A stretch of 64,000 bases of DNA from Paractinoplanes polyasparticus (GTDB lineage Bacteria; Actinomycetota; Actinomycetes; Mycobacteriales; Micromonosporaceae), in assembly GCF_019710575.1 (NCBI RefSeq), contig NZ_JAHWFK010000035.1:1-64000 (forward strand), given 5' to 3'. The notes beneath the pieces were generated by a model, which had not been told where the DNA came from, ran no database searches, and saw only the letters and a program-made list of their open reading frames with translations. This document shows, one piece after another, positions 45,351 to 53,675 of the stretch (position 1 is the stretch's first letter; every line of letters begins with the position of its first letter). A program made the position numbers and the translations under genes.

Positions 45351-48341
45351 ATGCTCACCATGCAGGACGCGCTGGCCCGGTTGACCGCGTACTGGACGGC
45401 TCAGGGGTGCCTGACCGTCCAGCCGATGAACACCGAGGTCGGTGCGGGGACGCTGAACCCGGCGACCTTCCTGCGGGTGCTGGGCCCGGAGCCGTGGCGC
45501 GTCGTCTACGTCGAGCCCTCCGTGCGGCCCGACGACTCGCGCTACGGCGAGAACCCGAACCGGCTGCAGACCCACACCCAGCTCCAGGTGATCCTCAAGC
45601 CCGACCCGGGCAACCCGCAGGAGCTCTACCTGGGCAGCCTCGAGGCGCTGGGCATCGACATCCGGGCCCACGACGTCCGCTTCGTCGAGGACAACTGGGC
45701 CTCGCCGGCGCTGGGCGCGTGGGGCCTGGGCTGGGAGGTCTGGCTCGACGGGCTCGAGATCACCCAGTTCACGTACTTCCAGCAGGCCGGCGGCCTCAAC
45801 CTCGAGCCGGTCTCGGTCGAGATCACGTACGGCATCGAGCGCATCATCATGGCGCTGCAGGACAAGACGCACTTCAAAGAGATCATCTACGCGCCCGGGA
45901 TCTCCGTGCCGTCCGAAGGACCAGGCATCGGTAATGTCGCAGCCAAGGGGATCTCGTACGGCGAGGTCTTCGGCCAGGGCGAGTACGAGATGTCGCGGTA
46001 CTACCTGGACGATGCCGATGTCGCCGCCAACCGGCAGTTGCTCGAGATCTACGCGGCCGAGGCGCAACGGCTGATCGACGCCGGGCTGCCGGTGCCGGCC
46101 CACACGTACGTGCTGAAGTGCTCCCAGGCGTTCAACGTGCTCGATTCGCGCGGCGCCGTCTCCACCGCCGACCGCGCCGCCGAGTTCGCCCGCATGCGCC
46201 GTCTCGCCGGCGACGTCGCCCGCCTGTGGGTGGCTCGCCGCGACGAGCAGGGCCACCCGCTGGGCCTGGTCGAGGCGCTGCCGCCGGCCACCGCGACCGC
46301 CACCCCGGCCGCGAAGACCAGCCCCCGCGCGCTCATCTTCGAGATCGGCACCGAGGAGCTGCCGCCGGCCGAGGCGAGATCGGCCCGCGACTACGTGCAG
46401 CGCGCGCTGACCGAGGGCCTGTCCGGCACCCGGCTCGAGCACGACGAGGTACGCGTGTTCGCCACCCCCCGGCGGCTGGTCGCGCTGGTCGCCTCGGTCG
46501 CGGCTCAGGAGCCCGACCACCTACGCCAGGTGCGGGGCCCGAAGGTCGGCGCCCCGGCCAAGGCGGTCGAGGGTTTCGCGCGCGGCCAGGGCGTTCCCGT
46601 CGATCAACTCGAGACGGCGCTCTACGCCGAGGCCGAGCACCATGTCGCCCGGAAGCACGAGGCCGGCGGCGCCGCGGCCGAGGTGCTCGCGCCCGTGCTG
46701 GCGAAGGTGGTGACCGGTCTGCGCGGGGCCAAGAACATGCGCTGGAACGACCCGCAGCTCTCGTTCAGCCGGCCGATCCGCTGGCTGACCGCGCTGTGGG
46801 GCGACGACGTGGTGCCGGTCGCGGTGGGCACCCTGGCCGCCGGTCGTCAGACCCGGCTGCTGCGTACGGCCTCGGAACCGATCGTCCAGGTCGCGTCGGC
46901 CGAGACCTTCATGGAGACGCTGGCGCTGGCCGGCATCGTCGCCGACCCCGAGGACAGGCACGACCTGATCGTCACCGGCGCGCAGGACGAGGTCTACCCC
47001 GAGGGCCGCATCGACGTGGCCGGCGAGTCCGCGCTGATCGAGCAGATCACGTACCTGGTCGAGGCGCCCACCCCGCTGCTGGGCACGTTCGACGAGAGTT
47101 ACCTGTCGCTGCCGGACGCCGTGCTGACCACCGTGATGCGCAAGCACCAGCGCTACCTGCCGGTCCGCGACGCCTCGGGGGCGCTGCTGCCGATGTTCGT
47201 CACCGTCGCCAACGGCCCGGTCGACGTCGAGCTCGTGCGCACCGGCAACGAGGCGGTGCTGCGCGCCCGCTACGAGGACGCGGCGTTCTTCTACCGCGCC
47301 GACCGCAACACGCCCCTGCCGGACATGCGGGAGCGCCTGTCCCGCCTGACCTTCACCGACAAGCTGGGCTCGATGGCCGACCGCTCGGGCCGGATCGCCG
47401 CCCTGGCCACGTCGCTGGCCGACTCGCTCGGGCTGTCGTCGGCCACGCTGGGCCGGGCGGCCCGCCTGGTCAAGTTCGACCTCGGCTCGCAACTGGTCAC
47501 CGAGATGACCAGCCTGGCCGGCGTGATGGCCCGCGACTACGCCCTGCACGCGGGCGAGCCGCGCGACGTGGCCCAGGCCGTCTACGAGGCCGAACTGCCC
47601 CGCAACACCGGCGACGACCTGCCCGCCTCGATCCCGGGCGCCCTGCTCTCCCTGGCCGACCGCCTCGACCTGGTAACCGGCCTGGCCGCCACGGTCGGCC
47701 TGCCCACCGGCAGCAGCGATCCCTTCGCCGTACGCCGGGCCGTGCTGGGCCTGCTGGCCGTGCACCGCGCCCACCCCGCCCTCTCCGGCCTGTCCCTGCT
47801 CGACGGACTGCGCTCGGCCGCCGCCCAGCAGCCCGTGCCCGTCCCGGCCACAGTGCTCGACAGCGCCGCCGAGTTCCTGGCCCGCCGCCTCGAACAGGCG
47901 CTGACCGAGGAGGGCAAGCCGGTCGACCGCATCCGGGCCGCCCTCCCCCACCACGCCCGCCCATCGGTCGTCGACACACTGCTGACCCAGCTCGACACCC
48001 TCGTCGGCAACCCCGACTTCGTGGCGGTCGCGGCCGCCATCCAGCGGGCCCGCCGCATCCTTCCCCCCGGCACCAGGGCCGGTTACGACCCCTCGGTGCT
48101 CACCGAGCCGGCCGAACTGGCCCTGCACGAGGCGGTAGCCGGCGTGAAGCCCACCTGGGGCGCCGACCTGGTCGCCTTCACCGCCGGAGTCGAGCCGCTG
48201 GTCGAGCCCCTGGCCCGCTTCTTCGACGAGGTCTTCGTCATGGCCGAGGAGCCCGCGTTGCGAGCCGCCCGCCTCGGCCTGCTGGCTACCGTCCGCGACC
48301 TCGGCGAGGGCCTGCTCGACTGGCCGGAGCTGCGCCTCTAG
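45351..48341 (+). CDS. glyQS: Glycyl-tRNA synthetase, fused alpha and beta subunits
   Basis: A 996-residue fusion. Residues 1 to about 300 are the alpha (GlyQ) catalytic part (QDALARLTAYWTAQGC, TEVGAGTLNPATFLRVLG, GLEITQFTYFQQAGG). A short Ala/Thr linker follows, and from about 327 comes the beta (GlyS) part (LIFEIGTEELPPAEARSA onwards), ending in an anticodon-binding helical region. Most actinobacteria instead carry the short alpha-2 type enzyme. The alpha part has an insertion of about 13 residues (residues roughly 183-198). No ribosome binding site precedes ATG 45351; TAGACT at 45337-45342 suggests a leaderless transcript. Confidence 0.95.
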   Translation: MLTMQDALARLTAYWTAQGCLTVQPMNTEVGAGTLNPATFLRVLGPEPWRVVYVEPSVRPDDSRYGENPNRLQTHTQLQVILKPDPGNPQELYLGSLEALGIDIRAHDVRFVEDNWASPALGAWGLGWEVWLDGLEITQFTYFQQAGGLNLEPVSVEITYGIERIIMALQDKTHFKEIIYAPGISVPSEGPGIGNVAAKGISYGEVFGQGEYEMSRYYLDDADVAANRQLLEIYAAEAQRLIDAGLPVPAHTYVLKCSQAFNVLDSRGAVSTADRAAEFARMRRLAGDVARLWVARRDEQGHPLGLVEALPPATATATPAAKTSPRALIFEIGTEELPPAEARSARDYVQRALTEGLSGTRLEHDEVRVFATPRRLVALVASVAAQEPDHLRQVRGPKVGAPAKAVEGFARGQGVPVDQLETALYAEAEHHVARKHEAGGAAAEVLAPVLAKVVTGLRGAKNMRWNDPQLSFSRPIRWLTALWGDDVVPVAVGTLAAGRQTRLLRTASEPIVQVASAETFMETLALAGIVADPEDRHDLIVTGAQDEVYPEGRIDVAGESALIEQITYLVEAPTPLLGTFDESYLSLPDAVLTTVMRKHQRYLPVRDASGALLPMFVTVANGPVDVELVRTGNEAVLRARYEDAAFFYRADRNTPLPDMRERLSRLTFTDKLGSMADRSGRIAALATSLADSLGLSSATLGRAARLVKFDLGSQLVTEMTSLAGVMARDYALHAGEPRDVAQAVYEAELPRNTGDDLPASIPGALLSLADRLDLVTGLAATVGLPTGSSDPFAVRRAVLGLLAVHRAHPALSGLSLLDGLRSAAAQQPVPVPATVLDSAAEFLARRLEQALTEEGKPVDRIRAALPHHARPSVVDTLLTQLDTLVGNPDFVAVAAAIQRARRILPPGTRAGYDPSVLTEPAELALHEAVAGVKPTWGADLVAFTAGVEPLVEPLARFFDEVFVMAEEPALRAARLGLLATVRDLGEGLLDWPELRL

Positions 48342-48352
48342 ACCCTGCCCGG

Positions 48353-48592
48353 TCAGCCCTCACCCGGATTGGCCAGAAGCCTCCGGAGGACAGCGATGTC
48401 TTCGACGTCCTTGTCCCGCCAAGGCCGGCCGTTTGGGCAGCGTCGGGAAACCACCAGAATCGTCTTCGACCGGGACTCCTCGGAGCGGGGAACCCAGAAC
48501 TCGACATCGCCGTGGGCACGAGTGACACGCCCGATACGGGCGTCGAGCCCCCACCCTCCGCACTCTGTGGCGGGGAGTTCAGCCGCGGAGCG
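48353..48592 (-). pseudogene. Start-less open frame, probable gene remnant
   Basis: In one minus-strand frame this stretch reads without interruption for about 80 codons and ends RDKDVEDIAVLRRLLANPGEG (shown from its last 21 positions less one: KDVEDIAVLRRLLANPGEG) before TGA at 48353-48355. The middle has GDVEFWVPRSEESRSKTILV. It has normal protein-like composition but no ATG, GTG or TTG, and an in-frame TGA lies just upstream at its 5' end. It overlaps the end of the DUF2306 gene. It is probably the C-terminus of a truncated gene. Confidence 0.4.
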
Positions 48593-49217
48593 TCACCGGT
48601 GCGGCGGTGGCGCGGCGGTGGCGGGCCGGGCGGCGGATGATCCATTCGGCGACCGCGAGGTTGATCGCCCAGCCGAGGATCATCAGGGCGGCTCGCGGGC
48701 TGGGCGCGGGTTCGCCGGCTGCCACGGTGTAGGGCGCGAGGGTGAAGGCCTGGGTTCCGGCTCCCAGGGCCAGCGCGTACGACCGGATCATCCAGGCCCG
48801 GTGACGGCGGATGTCGCGGCGGCGGATCGCGTGTACGGCGGTTACCAGGCCGTACGTCATCGCGGCCGAGACCAGGAGGCGGGCGATGTTGACCACGGTG
48901 TGGTCGTTGGGCGGCAGGTCGGAGAAGAGGGTGAGCCAGGCGCCGCTGAGGGCCACTGCCAGACCGGCCACGACCAGCACCCGGCCGGCGCGGCGGTGCC
49001 AGGCGCGGTGGTTGCGGCGGAAGGCGTCCTCGAACTGGAAGGCGCCGGCCAGGCTGTAGATCAGCGCGGCGATGATGTGCACGACCACGGGGGCCGGCAT
49101 CTCGGTGAAACGTTCGGGCGCGGGGGCGCCGGAGGCCAGGGCGCCCAGACGGGCCGCGCCGGCGATGGAGGGGACCAGCGCCAGGGCGATCAACCCGGCC
49201 GGGACGAGCTTCGACAT
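48579..49217 (-). CDS. DUF2306 membrane protein
   Basis: A 212-residue protein with about six helices. The pattern MPAPVVVHIIAALIYSLAGA, RRNHRAWHRRAGRVLVVAGL and RRRDIRRHRAWMIRSYALAL is typical of the DUF2306 family. Conserved histidines at helix ends hint at heme or metal binding, but the function is unknown. ATG 49217 is preceded directly by AAGGA. A striking 22-base palindrome lies about 80 bases upstream. Confidence 0.8.
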   Translation of the reverse strand: MSKLVPAGLIALALVPSIAGAARLGALASGAPAPERFTEMPAPVVVHIIAALIYSLAGAFQFEDAFRRNHRAWHRRAGRVLVVAGLAVALSGAWLTLFSDLPPNDHTVVNIARLLVSAAMTYGLVTAVHAIRRRDIRRHRAWMIRSYALALGAGTQAFTLAPYTVAAGEPAPSPRAALMILGWAINLAVAEWIIRRPARHRRATAAPVTLRG

Positions 49218-49295
49218 TCCTTGATCGTCGCCGGTCGGACGGGTCGGGTCGTCGGTCCGGAGGCCCGAAGGAACCGGGTCCGAAGTCGGAGCTGG

Positions 49296-49317
49296 GGGCT
49301 GTACTTAAGTACGGCCC
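49296..49317. promoter_or_regulatory. 22-base palindrome upstream of the DUF2306 gene
   Basis: The core GTACTTAAGTAC (49301-49312) is a perfect 12-base palindrome, extended by GGGC and GCCC arms across one T-G pair. The AT-rich core stands out in this GC-rich DNA. It has the size and symmetry of a MarR, PadR or TetR-type operator. Confidence 0.6.
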
Positions 49318-49323
49318 GGAGCG

Positions 49324-49752
49324 TCAGCGGGCCAGGACGAGGCGCAGCAGGTGCTCGCCGTCGGGGGCGTACTGGGCGTGCATGACGAACCAGGGGAAGG
49401 CCCACTCGTCGGCGGCGCCGCCGTGCTGGGTGCGGTCGGGGTCGGTGCTCTGGGTGGGGCGGCCCAGCGCTGCCCACAGGCTCGTGCGGCGGCCGATCGT
49501 GCCGCCGCGGCCGGGGATGACGCCGCGGAACGGACGGAAGCCGGTCCGGTCGTCGAAGTGCAGCACGACCCGGGTGACGCGGTCGTACTCGTCGACGCCG
49601 ACCGACACACCGTGTTCGCGGGACTCGTAGGTGCGGGCGCCCGGGGTGGCCATCAGGCCGTACTCGCGGCTGACGGTCAGGGCCTGCCCTTCGAGCAGGT
49701 TCTGTCCGAGCAGCTGGGTCAGGTCGCTTCGCGGGACGACGTTCGGCTGCAT
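49324..49752 (-). CDS. Hypothetical small cytosolic protein
   Basis: A 142-residue protein with no signal peptide or membrane helix. Blocks such as LTQLLGQNLLEGQALTVSRE, GVSVGVDEYDRVTRVVLHFD and EWAFPWFVMHAQYAPDGEHL can be read but not matched to a family. The ATG at 49752 has AGGAG seven bases upstream. It lies upstream of the DUF2306 gene on the same strand, but the palindrome between them suggests separate control. Confidence 0.6.
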   Translation of the reverse strand: MQPNVVPRSDLTQLLGQNLLEGQALTVSREYGLMATPGARTYESREHGVSVGVDEYDRVTRVVLHFDDRTGFRPFRGVIPGRGGTIGRRTSLWAALGRPTQSTDPDRTQHGGAADEWAFPWFVMHAQYAPDGEHLLRLVLAR

Positions 49753-49942
49753 GGCGTCACTCCTGGTCAGGGATTCGGGGGTCACTGTAAGCACATCGAG
49801 TTAACTGCGCGTGAACCCGTGCAGCCTTCCCGATCCGTTTCCGTGATCGCTACGCCGACGATGCCTCGTAGTCGGGTTTGTCCCTTCGACTCGTGCCGGG
49901 ACCCCGGCGACGGACGCCGCGGTGAATCCCGTGGAGGATCAC

Positions 49943-51037
49943 GTGGCCGACCGACGTCAGGTGCTGCGCATGGGAGCCGTGGCCGCGGCCGCCCCCGCGC
50001 TCGCCGGAACGGTTGCCGCCCCGGCGCTCGCGCACGGGCCCAAGCACAAGGAGCCCGAAGTCTTCGGGCACCGCGGCGCCTCCGGCTACCGGCCGGAGCA
50101 CACGCTGGCCTCGTACGAGCTCGCGGCCCGCATGGGCGCCGACTACATCGAGCCCGACCTGGTCGCCACCAAGGACCACGTGCTGGTGTGCCGGCACGAG
50201 CCCGAGATCGGCGGCACCACCGACGTGGCCCAGCACCCCGAGTTCGCCGGCCGCAGGAAGACGGTGCTGCTCGACGGCGTCAGCGTCACCGGATGGTTCA
50301 CCGAGGACTTCACCCTGGCCGAGCTGAGGACGCTGCGGGCGATCGAGCGTCTCCCCGCCGTCCGCCAGGAGAACACCCTCTACGACGGCCTGTTCCCGGT
50401 GCCCACGTTCGAGGAGGTGCTCGAGCTGCGGGGCCGCCTGTCGAAGGAACTGGGCCGCGACGTCGGCGTCATCCCGGAGACCAAGCACCCCACGTACTTC
50501 CGGCGGCTCGGCCTCGACCTCGAGACCCCGCTCGTACGGACCCTGCGGAAGCACCGGCTCGACCGGCGCGGCGCCAAGGTGTGGATCCAGTCGTTCGAGG
50601 CGGCCAACCTGAAGGTGCTGCACCAGCAGTACCGGGTGCAGGTGAACCTGGTCTTCCTGACCGGCGCCGCCGGTGGTCCGTTCAACGACCCGAAGACGTA
50701 CGCGCAGTATCTGACCCCGGCCGGGCTGAAGGAGCTCTCGTCCTACGTGGACGGCATCGGACCGGACAAGAACCAGGTCATCCCGCGCAACGCCGACGCC
50801 ACGCTGGGCACGCCGACGGCGCTGGTGCGGGACGCCCACACGGCCGGGCTCAAGGTCATTCCGTACACGTTCCGCGCCGAGAACCAGTTCCTGCCGGCCG
50901 ACTACCGCGTGGGGACCGACCCCAACGCCTACGGCCGGGCCATCGACGAGCAGATCACGTACCTGCGGACCGGCATCGACGGCCTGTTCACCGACCAGCC
51001 CGACATCGGCGTGCTCAGCCGCACGCTCGCGGACTGA
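49943..51037 (+). CDS. Secreted glycerophosphodiester phosphodiesterase
   Basis: A 364-residue enzyme that hydrolyses glycerophosphodiesters to glycerol 3-phosphate and an alcohol. A twin-arginine-type signal (DRRQVLRMGAVAAAAPALAG) ends near APALAHG. The catalytic domain has FGHRGASGYRPEHTLASYEL and DYIEPDLVATKDH, holding the active-site His, Arg and metal-binding Glu/Asp, and closes with GLFTDQPDIG. GTG 49943 was chosen because GGAGG lies five bases upstream; a GTG seven codons earlier is less well supported. It is exported and may release phosphate from lipid headgroups. Confidence 0.93.
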   Translation: MADRRQVLRMGAVAAAAPALAGTVAAPALAHGPKHKEPEVFGHRGASGYRPEHTLASYELAARMGADYIEPDLVATKDHVLVCRHEPEIGGTTDVAQHPEFAGRRKTVLLDGVSVTGWFTEDFTLAELRTLRAIERLPAVRQENTLYDGLFPVPTFEEVLELRGRLSKELGRDVGVIPETKHPTYFRRLGLDLETPLVRTLRKHRLDRRGAKVWIQSFEAANLKVLHQQYRVQVNLVFLTGAAGGPFNDPKTYAQYLTPAGLKELSSYVDGIGPDKNQVIPRNADATLGTPTALVRDAHTAGLKVIPYTFRAENQFLPADYRVGTDPNAYGRAIDEQITYLRTGIDGLFTDQPDIGVLSRTLAD

Positions 51038-51077
51038 TTCTTCCCGAGGTGGCCGCGTCCCTGGGCGCGGCCACCGT

Positions 51078-51692
51078 TCAGCCCTGGGCGGCCGACAGGG
51101 CCGGCGCGAGCATGGCGAACGCGCGGCCGGTCAGCTCGAGCGGGTCGGCCTCGCCGTCGGTGGTGGCCCAGCGCTCCAGGGCCGCGTCGAGCGCGGCGAA
51201 GGCCATCCGGGTGGCCATCTGCGGATAGAGGGCGTCGGGTTCCTGGCCGAGTCGCTGCGCCAGCACCTGCGCGAGCTCGGCCTGCCAGCGCGCCTGCCGC
51301 TCCAGCGAACGCGCGTGCAGCACCGGCGTGCGGTGGATCAGGCGCACCACCGCCAGCGTCTTGGCCGCGTCGTGGTGGCCGGCGCAGAAGTTGATCGCGA
51401 CGGTCACCGCGTGCCGCAGCGACTCGGCGGGTGGCTCGGCCGGGGGACGGGACTCGAGCTCGGTGCGCATCTCGTCGCCCAGGTCGGCCAGGAGCTGGAT
51501 GACCACGTCCTCCTTGGACGCGTAGTAGCGGTGGAACGTGCGCCGGGACATGCCGGCCGCGGCGACGATGTCGTCGACCGTCGTCTCGTCGTAGCCGCGG
51601 GCCGCCAGCAACTGCAGCGCGGTTTCGCGCAACTCCTCGCTGACCAGCCGTCGTTTGCGCTCGGCCAGGCTGGGCGGCCGGTCGTTCGTCAT
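51078..51692 (-). CDS. TetR-family transcriptional regulator
   Basis: A 204-residue repressor. The DNA-binding domain (about 15-65) reads ELRETALQLLAARGYDETTV followed by DDIVAAAGMSRRTFHRYYASKED, a clear TetR helix-turn-helix. The C-terminal ligand domain is of the HTH/TetR_C MftR-like group. It is divergent from an SDR gene; a near-palindrome between the two overlaps a TTGACA box and likely controls both. ATG 51692 is the preferred start, with ATG 51710 as alternative. Confidence 0.9.
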   Translation of the reverse strand: MTNDRPPSLAERKRRLVSEELRETALQLLAARGYDETTVDDIVAAAGMSRRTFHRYYASKEDVVIQLLADLGDEMRTELESRPPAEPPAESLRHAVTVAINFCAGHHDAAKTLAVVRLIHRTPVLHARSLERQARWQAELAQVLAQRLGQEPDALYPQMATRMAFAALDAALERWATTDGEADPLELTGRAFAMLAPALSAAQG

Positions 51693-51718
51693 GCCCCGAT
51701 GGTACGTCATGACGCCGT

Positions 51719-51733
51719 TGACACACTGTGCCA
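51719..51733. promoter_or_regulatory. Near-palindromic TetR-type operator
   Basis: TGACACACTGTGCCA has arms matching at six of seven positions around a central C. It overlaps TTGACA (51718-51723), a possible -35 for the SDR gene, and lies in the divergent TetR/SDR spacer. Confidence 0.55.
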
Positions 51734-51753
51734 CGAGAGGCACGATGAGGCGC

Positions 51754-52632
51754 ATGACGAAACGCACCTTTGTGATCACGGGGGCGAACAGCGGGCTCGG
51801 TCTGGCCGCCGCCAAGGCGCTCGCACGGCCCGGGGCGCACGTGATCCTCGCCGTACGGGACGAACGGAAGGGCCGCGAGGCGCAGGCCGCCCTCACCGGC
51901 GGCACCAGCGAGGTGCGCCGCGTCGATCTGGCCGACCTCGATGCGGTACGGGCCTTCGCCGCCGGCCTCGACCGGGTCGACGTGCTGATCAACAACGCCG
52001 GCGTGATGGCGCCACCGCGCACGCTCAGCAAGCAGGGCTTCGAGGTGCAGCTGGCGGTCAACCACCTCGCTCACTTCGCGCTGACCGCGCTGCTGCTCGA
52101 CCGGCTGTCGGCGGGGGCCGACCCCCGCGTCGTGACCGTCAGCTCGGTGCTGCACAAGAAGGGCCGGCTCGACTTCGACGACCTGCAGGCCGGGCGCGGC
52201 TACAGCGCGACCGCCGCCTACAACAACTCGAAGCTGGCCAATGCCGTCTTCGGCCTGGAGTTGCACCGCCGCCTGACTGCGGCCGGCTCACCCGTCCGGA
52301 GCCTGCTGGCCCACCCCGGGTATGCCGTGACGGGCCTGCAGGCGGGCGTGCAGCCGGGCCTCTATCGCACGTTGCTGACCAGGCTCGGCAATCCTTTGCT
52401 CGCCGTGAGCGCCGACCAGGGCGCCCGCCCCGTCGTGCACGCCGCGACCGCCCCCGACGTCGAGGGCGGCCAGTTCATCGGCCCGACCGGCGTGGCCCAG
52501 ATGCGCGGCGCACCGGGCCCGGTGCCGCTGGCGCCGCACGCCACCGACCCGGCGCTGGGCCGCCGCCTCTGGACCGTCTCGGAGGAACTGACCGGCGTCC
52601 GTTTCCCGCTGCTCGATCGAAACAGACCCTAG
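51754..52632 (+). CDS. Short-chain dehydrogenase/reductase, retinol dehydrogenase-like
   Basis: A 292-residue NAD(P)-dependent oxidoreductase. The cofactor motif TGANSGLGLAAAKAL is followed by NNAGVM, a catalytic Ser in VTVSSVLHKKG, and the Y-x3-K of AAYNNSKLANAVF. A C-terminal extension is typical of the retinol-dehydrogenase-like bacterial group. The start may be ATG 51754 or the ATG three codons upstream. It is probably repressed by the divergent TetR regulator. The natural substrate is unknown. Confidence 0.9.
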   Translation: MTKRTFVITGANSGLGLAAAKALARPGAHVILAVRDERKGREAQAALTGGTSEVRRVDLADLDAVRAFAAGLDRVDVLINNAGVMAPPRTLSKQGFEVQLAVNHLAHFALTALLLDRLSAGADPRVVTVSSVLHKKGRLDFDDLQAGRGYSATAAYNNSKLANAVFGLELHRRLTAAGSPVRSLLAHPGYAVTGLQAGVQPGLYRTLLTRLGNPLLAVSADQGARPVVHAATAPDVEGGQFIGPTGVAQMRGAPGPVPLAPHATDPALGRRLWTVSEELTGVRFPLLDRNRP

Positions 52633-52643
52633 GGCGCCCTAGG
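52628..52643. other. 16-base perfect palindrome at the SDR gene end
   Basis: CCTAGGGCGCCCTAGG includes the SDR stop codon (TAG at 52630-52632) and lies between two convergent genes. It lacks a loop, so it is more likely a protein-binding site or chance symmetry than a terminator. Confidence 0.4.
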
Positions 52644-52664
52644 TTCCGCCCCGCGGATCATGGG

Positions 52665-53327
52665 TCAGATCGCCTGGTCGCGGGTCTGCCACGTGCACAG
52701 GCAGATCTTGTTGCCCTCCGGGTCGGCCAGGATCCAGTACGCCGGGGCCCGCTCGTCGCTGACCAGGCGGCCACCCGCCGCGATCGCGGCGTCGATGCGG
52801 GGCTGCACCTCGGCCGGATCGAGCCACAAGTCGTGGTGCCAGCGCTGGCGGGGCTCCTCGTCGCCGGACTGCTGGAACCACAGGGTCGGCAGCCTGTCGG
52901 CTGGGTCGGTCAGGTCGATGCCGGGGTCGGCGTTGCCGTCCCGGACCAGGCCGAACACCGCTTCCCAGAACGGCAACACCTGTTTGCGGTCCGGCGTGTC
53001 CAGGGCGATGTCGAGCCGCGAGACCGGTCCGCTCGCCGGGCGCAGGCCGGCGTCCGCGGCCAGGCCGCTGATGGCGCGGGCCAGCTGCACGTCGCGGGTG
53101 GTCACGCCCTGCTCGTCGTGGCTGGTCAGCCGGACGTGGACGTGCCTATGACGCAGGTTGACGTCCGGGTGGTGGCCGGCCTGCTCGGCGGCGGCGCCGA
53201 TGGCGGCGACGAGCGCCAGCCCGGCCGCGAAGTCCGGCGTGGCGATCCGGGTCTCCAGGCTGTCGTAGAAGTAGGCCCAGCCGGTGAGGCCCTCGCCGGC
53301 GATCTGCTGTCCGGTCAGACTGGTCAT
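52665..53327 (-). CDS. Pterin-4a-carbinolamine dehydratase fused to a VOC domain
   Basis: A 220-residue two-domain protein. Residues 1 to about 95 are a PhhB/PCD-type domain (GWAYFYDSLETRIATPDFAA, then AEQAGHHPDVNLRHRHVHVRL, with the family's H-H-P motif). Residues about 105-220 are a glyoxalase-like VOC module (RLDIALDTPDRKQVLPFWEA to DPEGNKICLCTW). The dehydratase normally recycles pterin cofactor of aromatic amino acid hydroxylases; no such hydroxylase is seen here. What the fused VOC part adds is unknown. ATG 53327 has AGGAT upstream. Confidence 0.85.
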   Translation of the reverse strand: MTSLTGQQIAGEGLTGWAYFYDSLETRIATPDFAAGLALVAAIGAAAEQAGHHPDVNLRHRHVHVRLTSHDEQGVTTRDVQLARAISGLAADAGLRPASGPVSRLDIALDTPDRKQVLPFWEAVFGLVRDGNADPGIDLTDPADRLPTLWFQQSGDEEPRQRWHHDLWLDPAEVQPRIDAAIAAGGRLVSDERAPAYWILADPEGNKICLCTWQTRDQAI

Positions 53328-53396
53328 GCGCCCATCCTGGCCGATGCGGGCCGCACACTCCACGGGACAGAATCCCGGGCGAGCCGCCCGATCCGG

Positions 53397-53675
53397 CTAC
53401 TTGTCGACGATCGCCGGCCAGAAGTGGTCGAAGCTGATCGTCTTGCCGAAGCCGCTCGCCACGATGTAGGTCAGGCCGAGCAGCACGCCGAGGATGACGA
53501 CCGCGAACAGCCCGTACGCCAAGGCCTTGCCGGCCGGGCGGGGCGCCGCAGCGTCGGCGCCCCAGGCCAGTGACCGGATGCCCAGCGCGAACAGCACAGG
53601 CAGCCCGGCGCCGAGGACGAGACCGGCGGCCAGCACCTTCCAGGCGCCCTCGAGCGCGAATCCGAAGTTGCTCAC
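53397..53675 (-). CDS. Small membrane protein paired with phosphate transporter (copy 1)
   Basis: A 92-residue protein with two helices (about 14-36 and 52-74). It opens SNFGFALEGAWKVLAAGLVL and ends ISFDHFWPAIVDK. It is a close paralog of the protein at 55367-55663. The GTG start overlaps the transporter stop as GTGA. The same order, transporter then small membrane protein, occurs next to pitA in Mycobacterium tuberculosis (Rv0545c, Rv0544c, from memory). It probably associates with or stabilises the transporter. Confidence 0.8.
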   Translation of the reverse strand: MSNFGFALEGAWKVLAAGLVLGAGLPVLFALGIRSLAWGADAAAPRPAGKALAYGLFAVVILGVLLGLTYIVASGFGKTISFDHFWPAIVDK

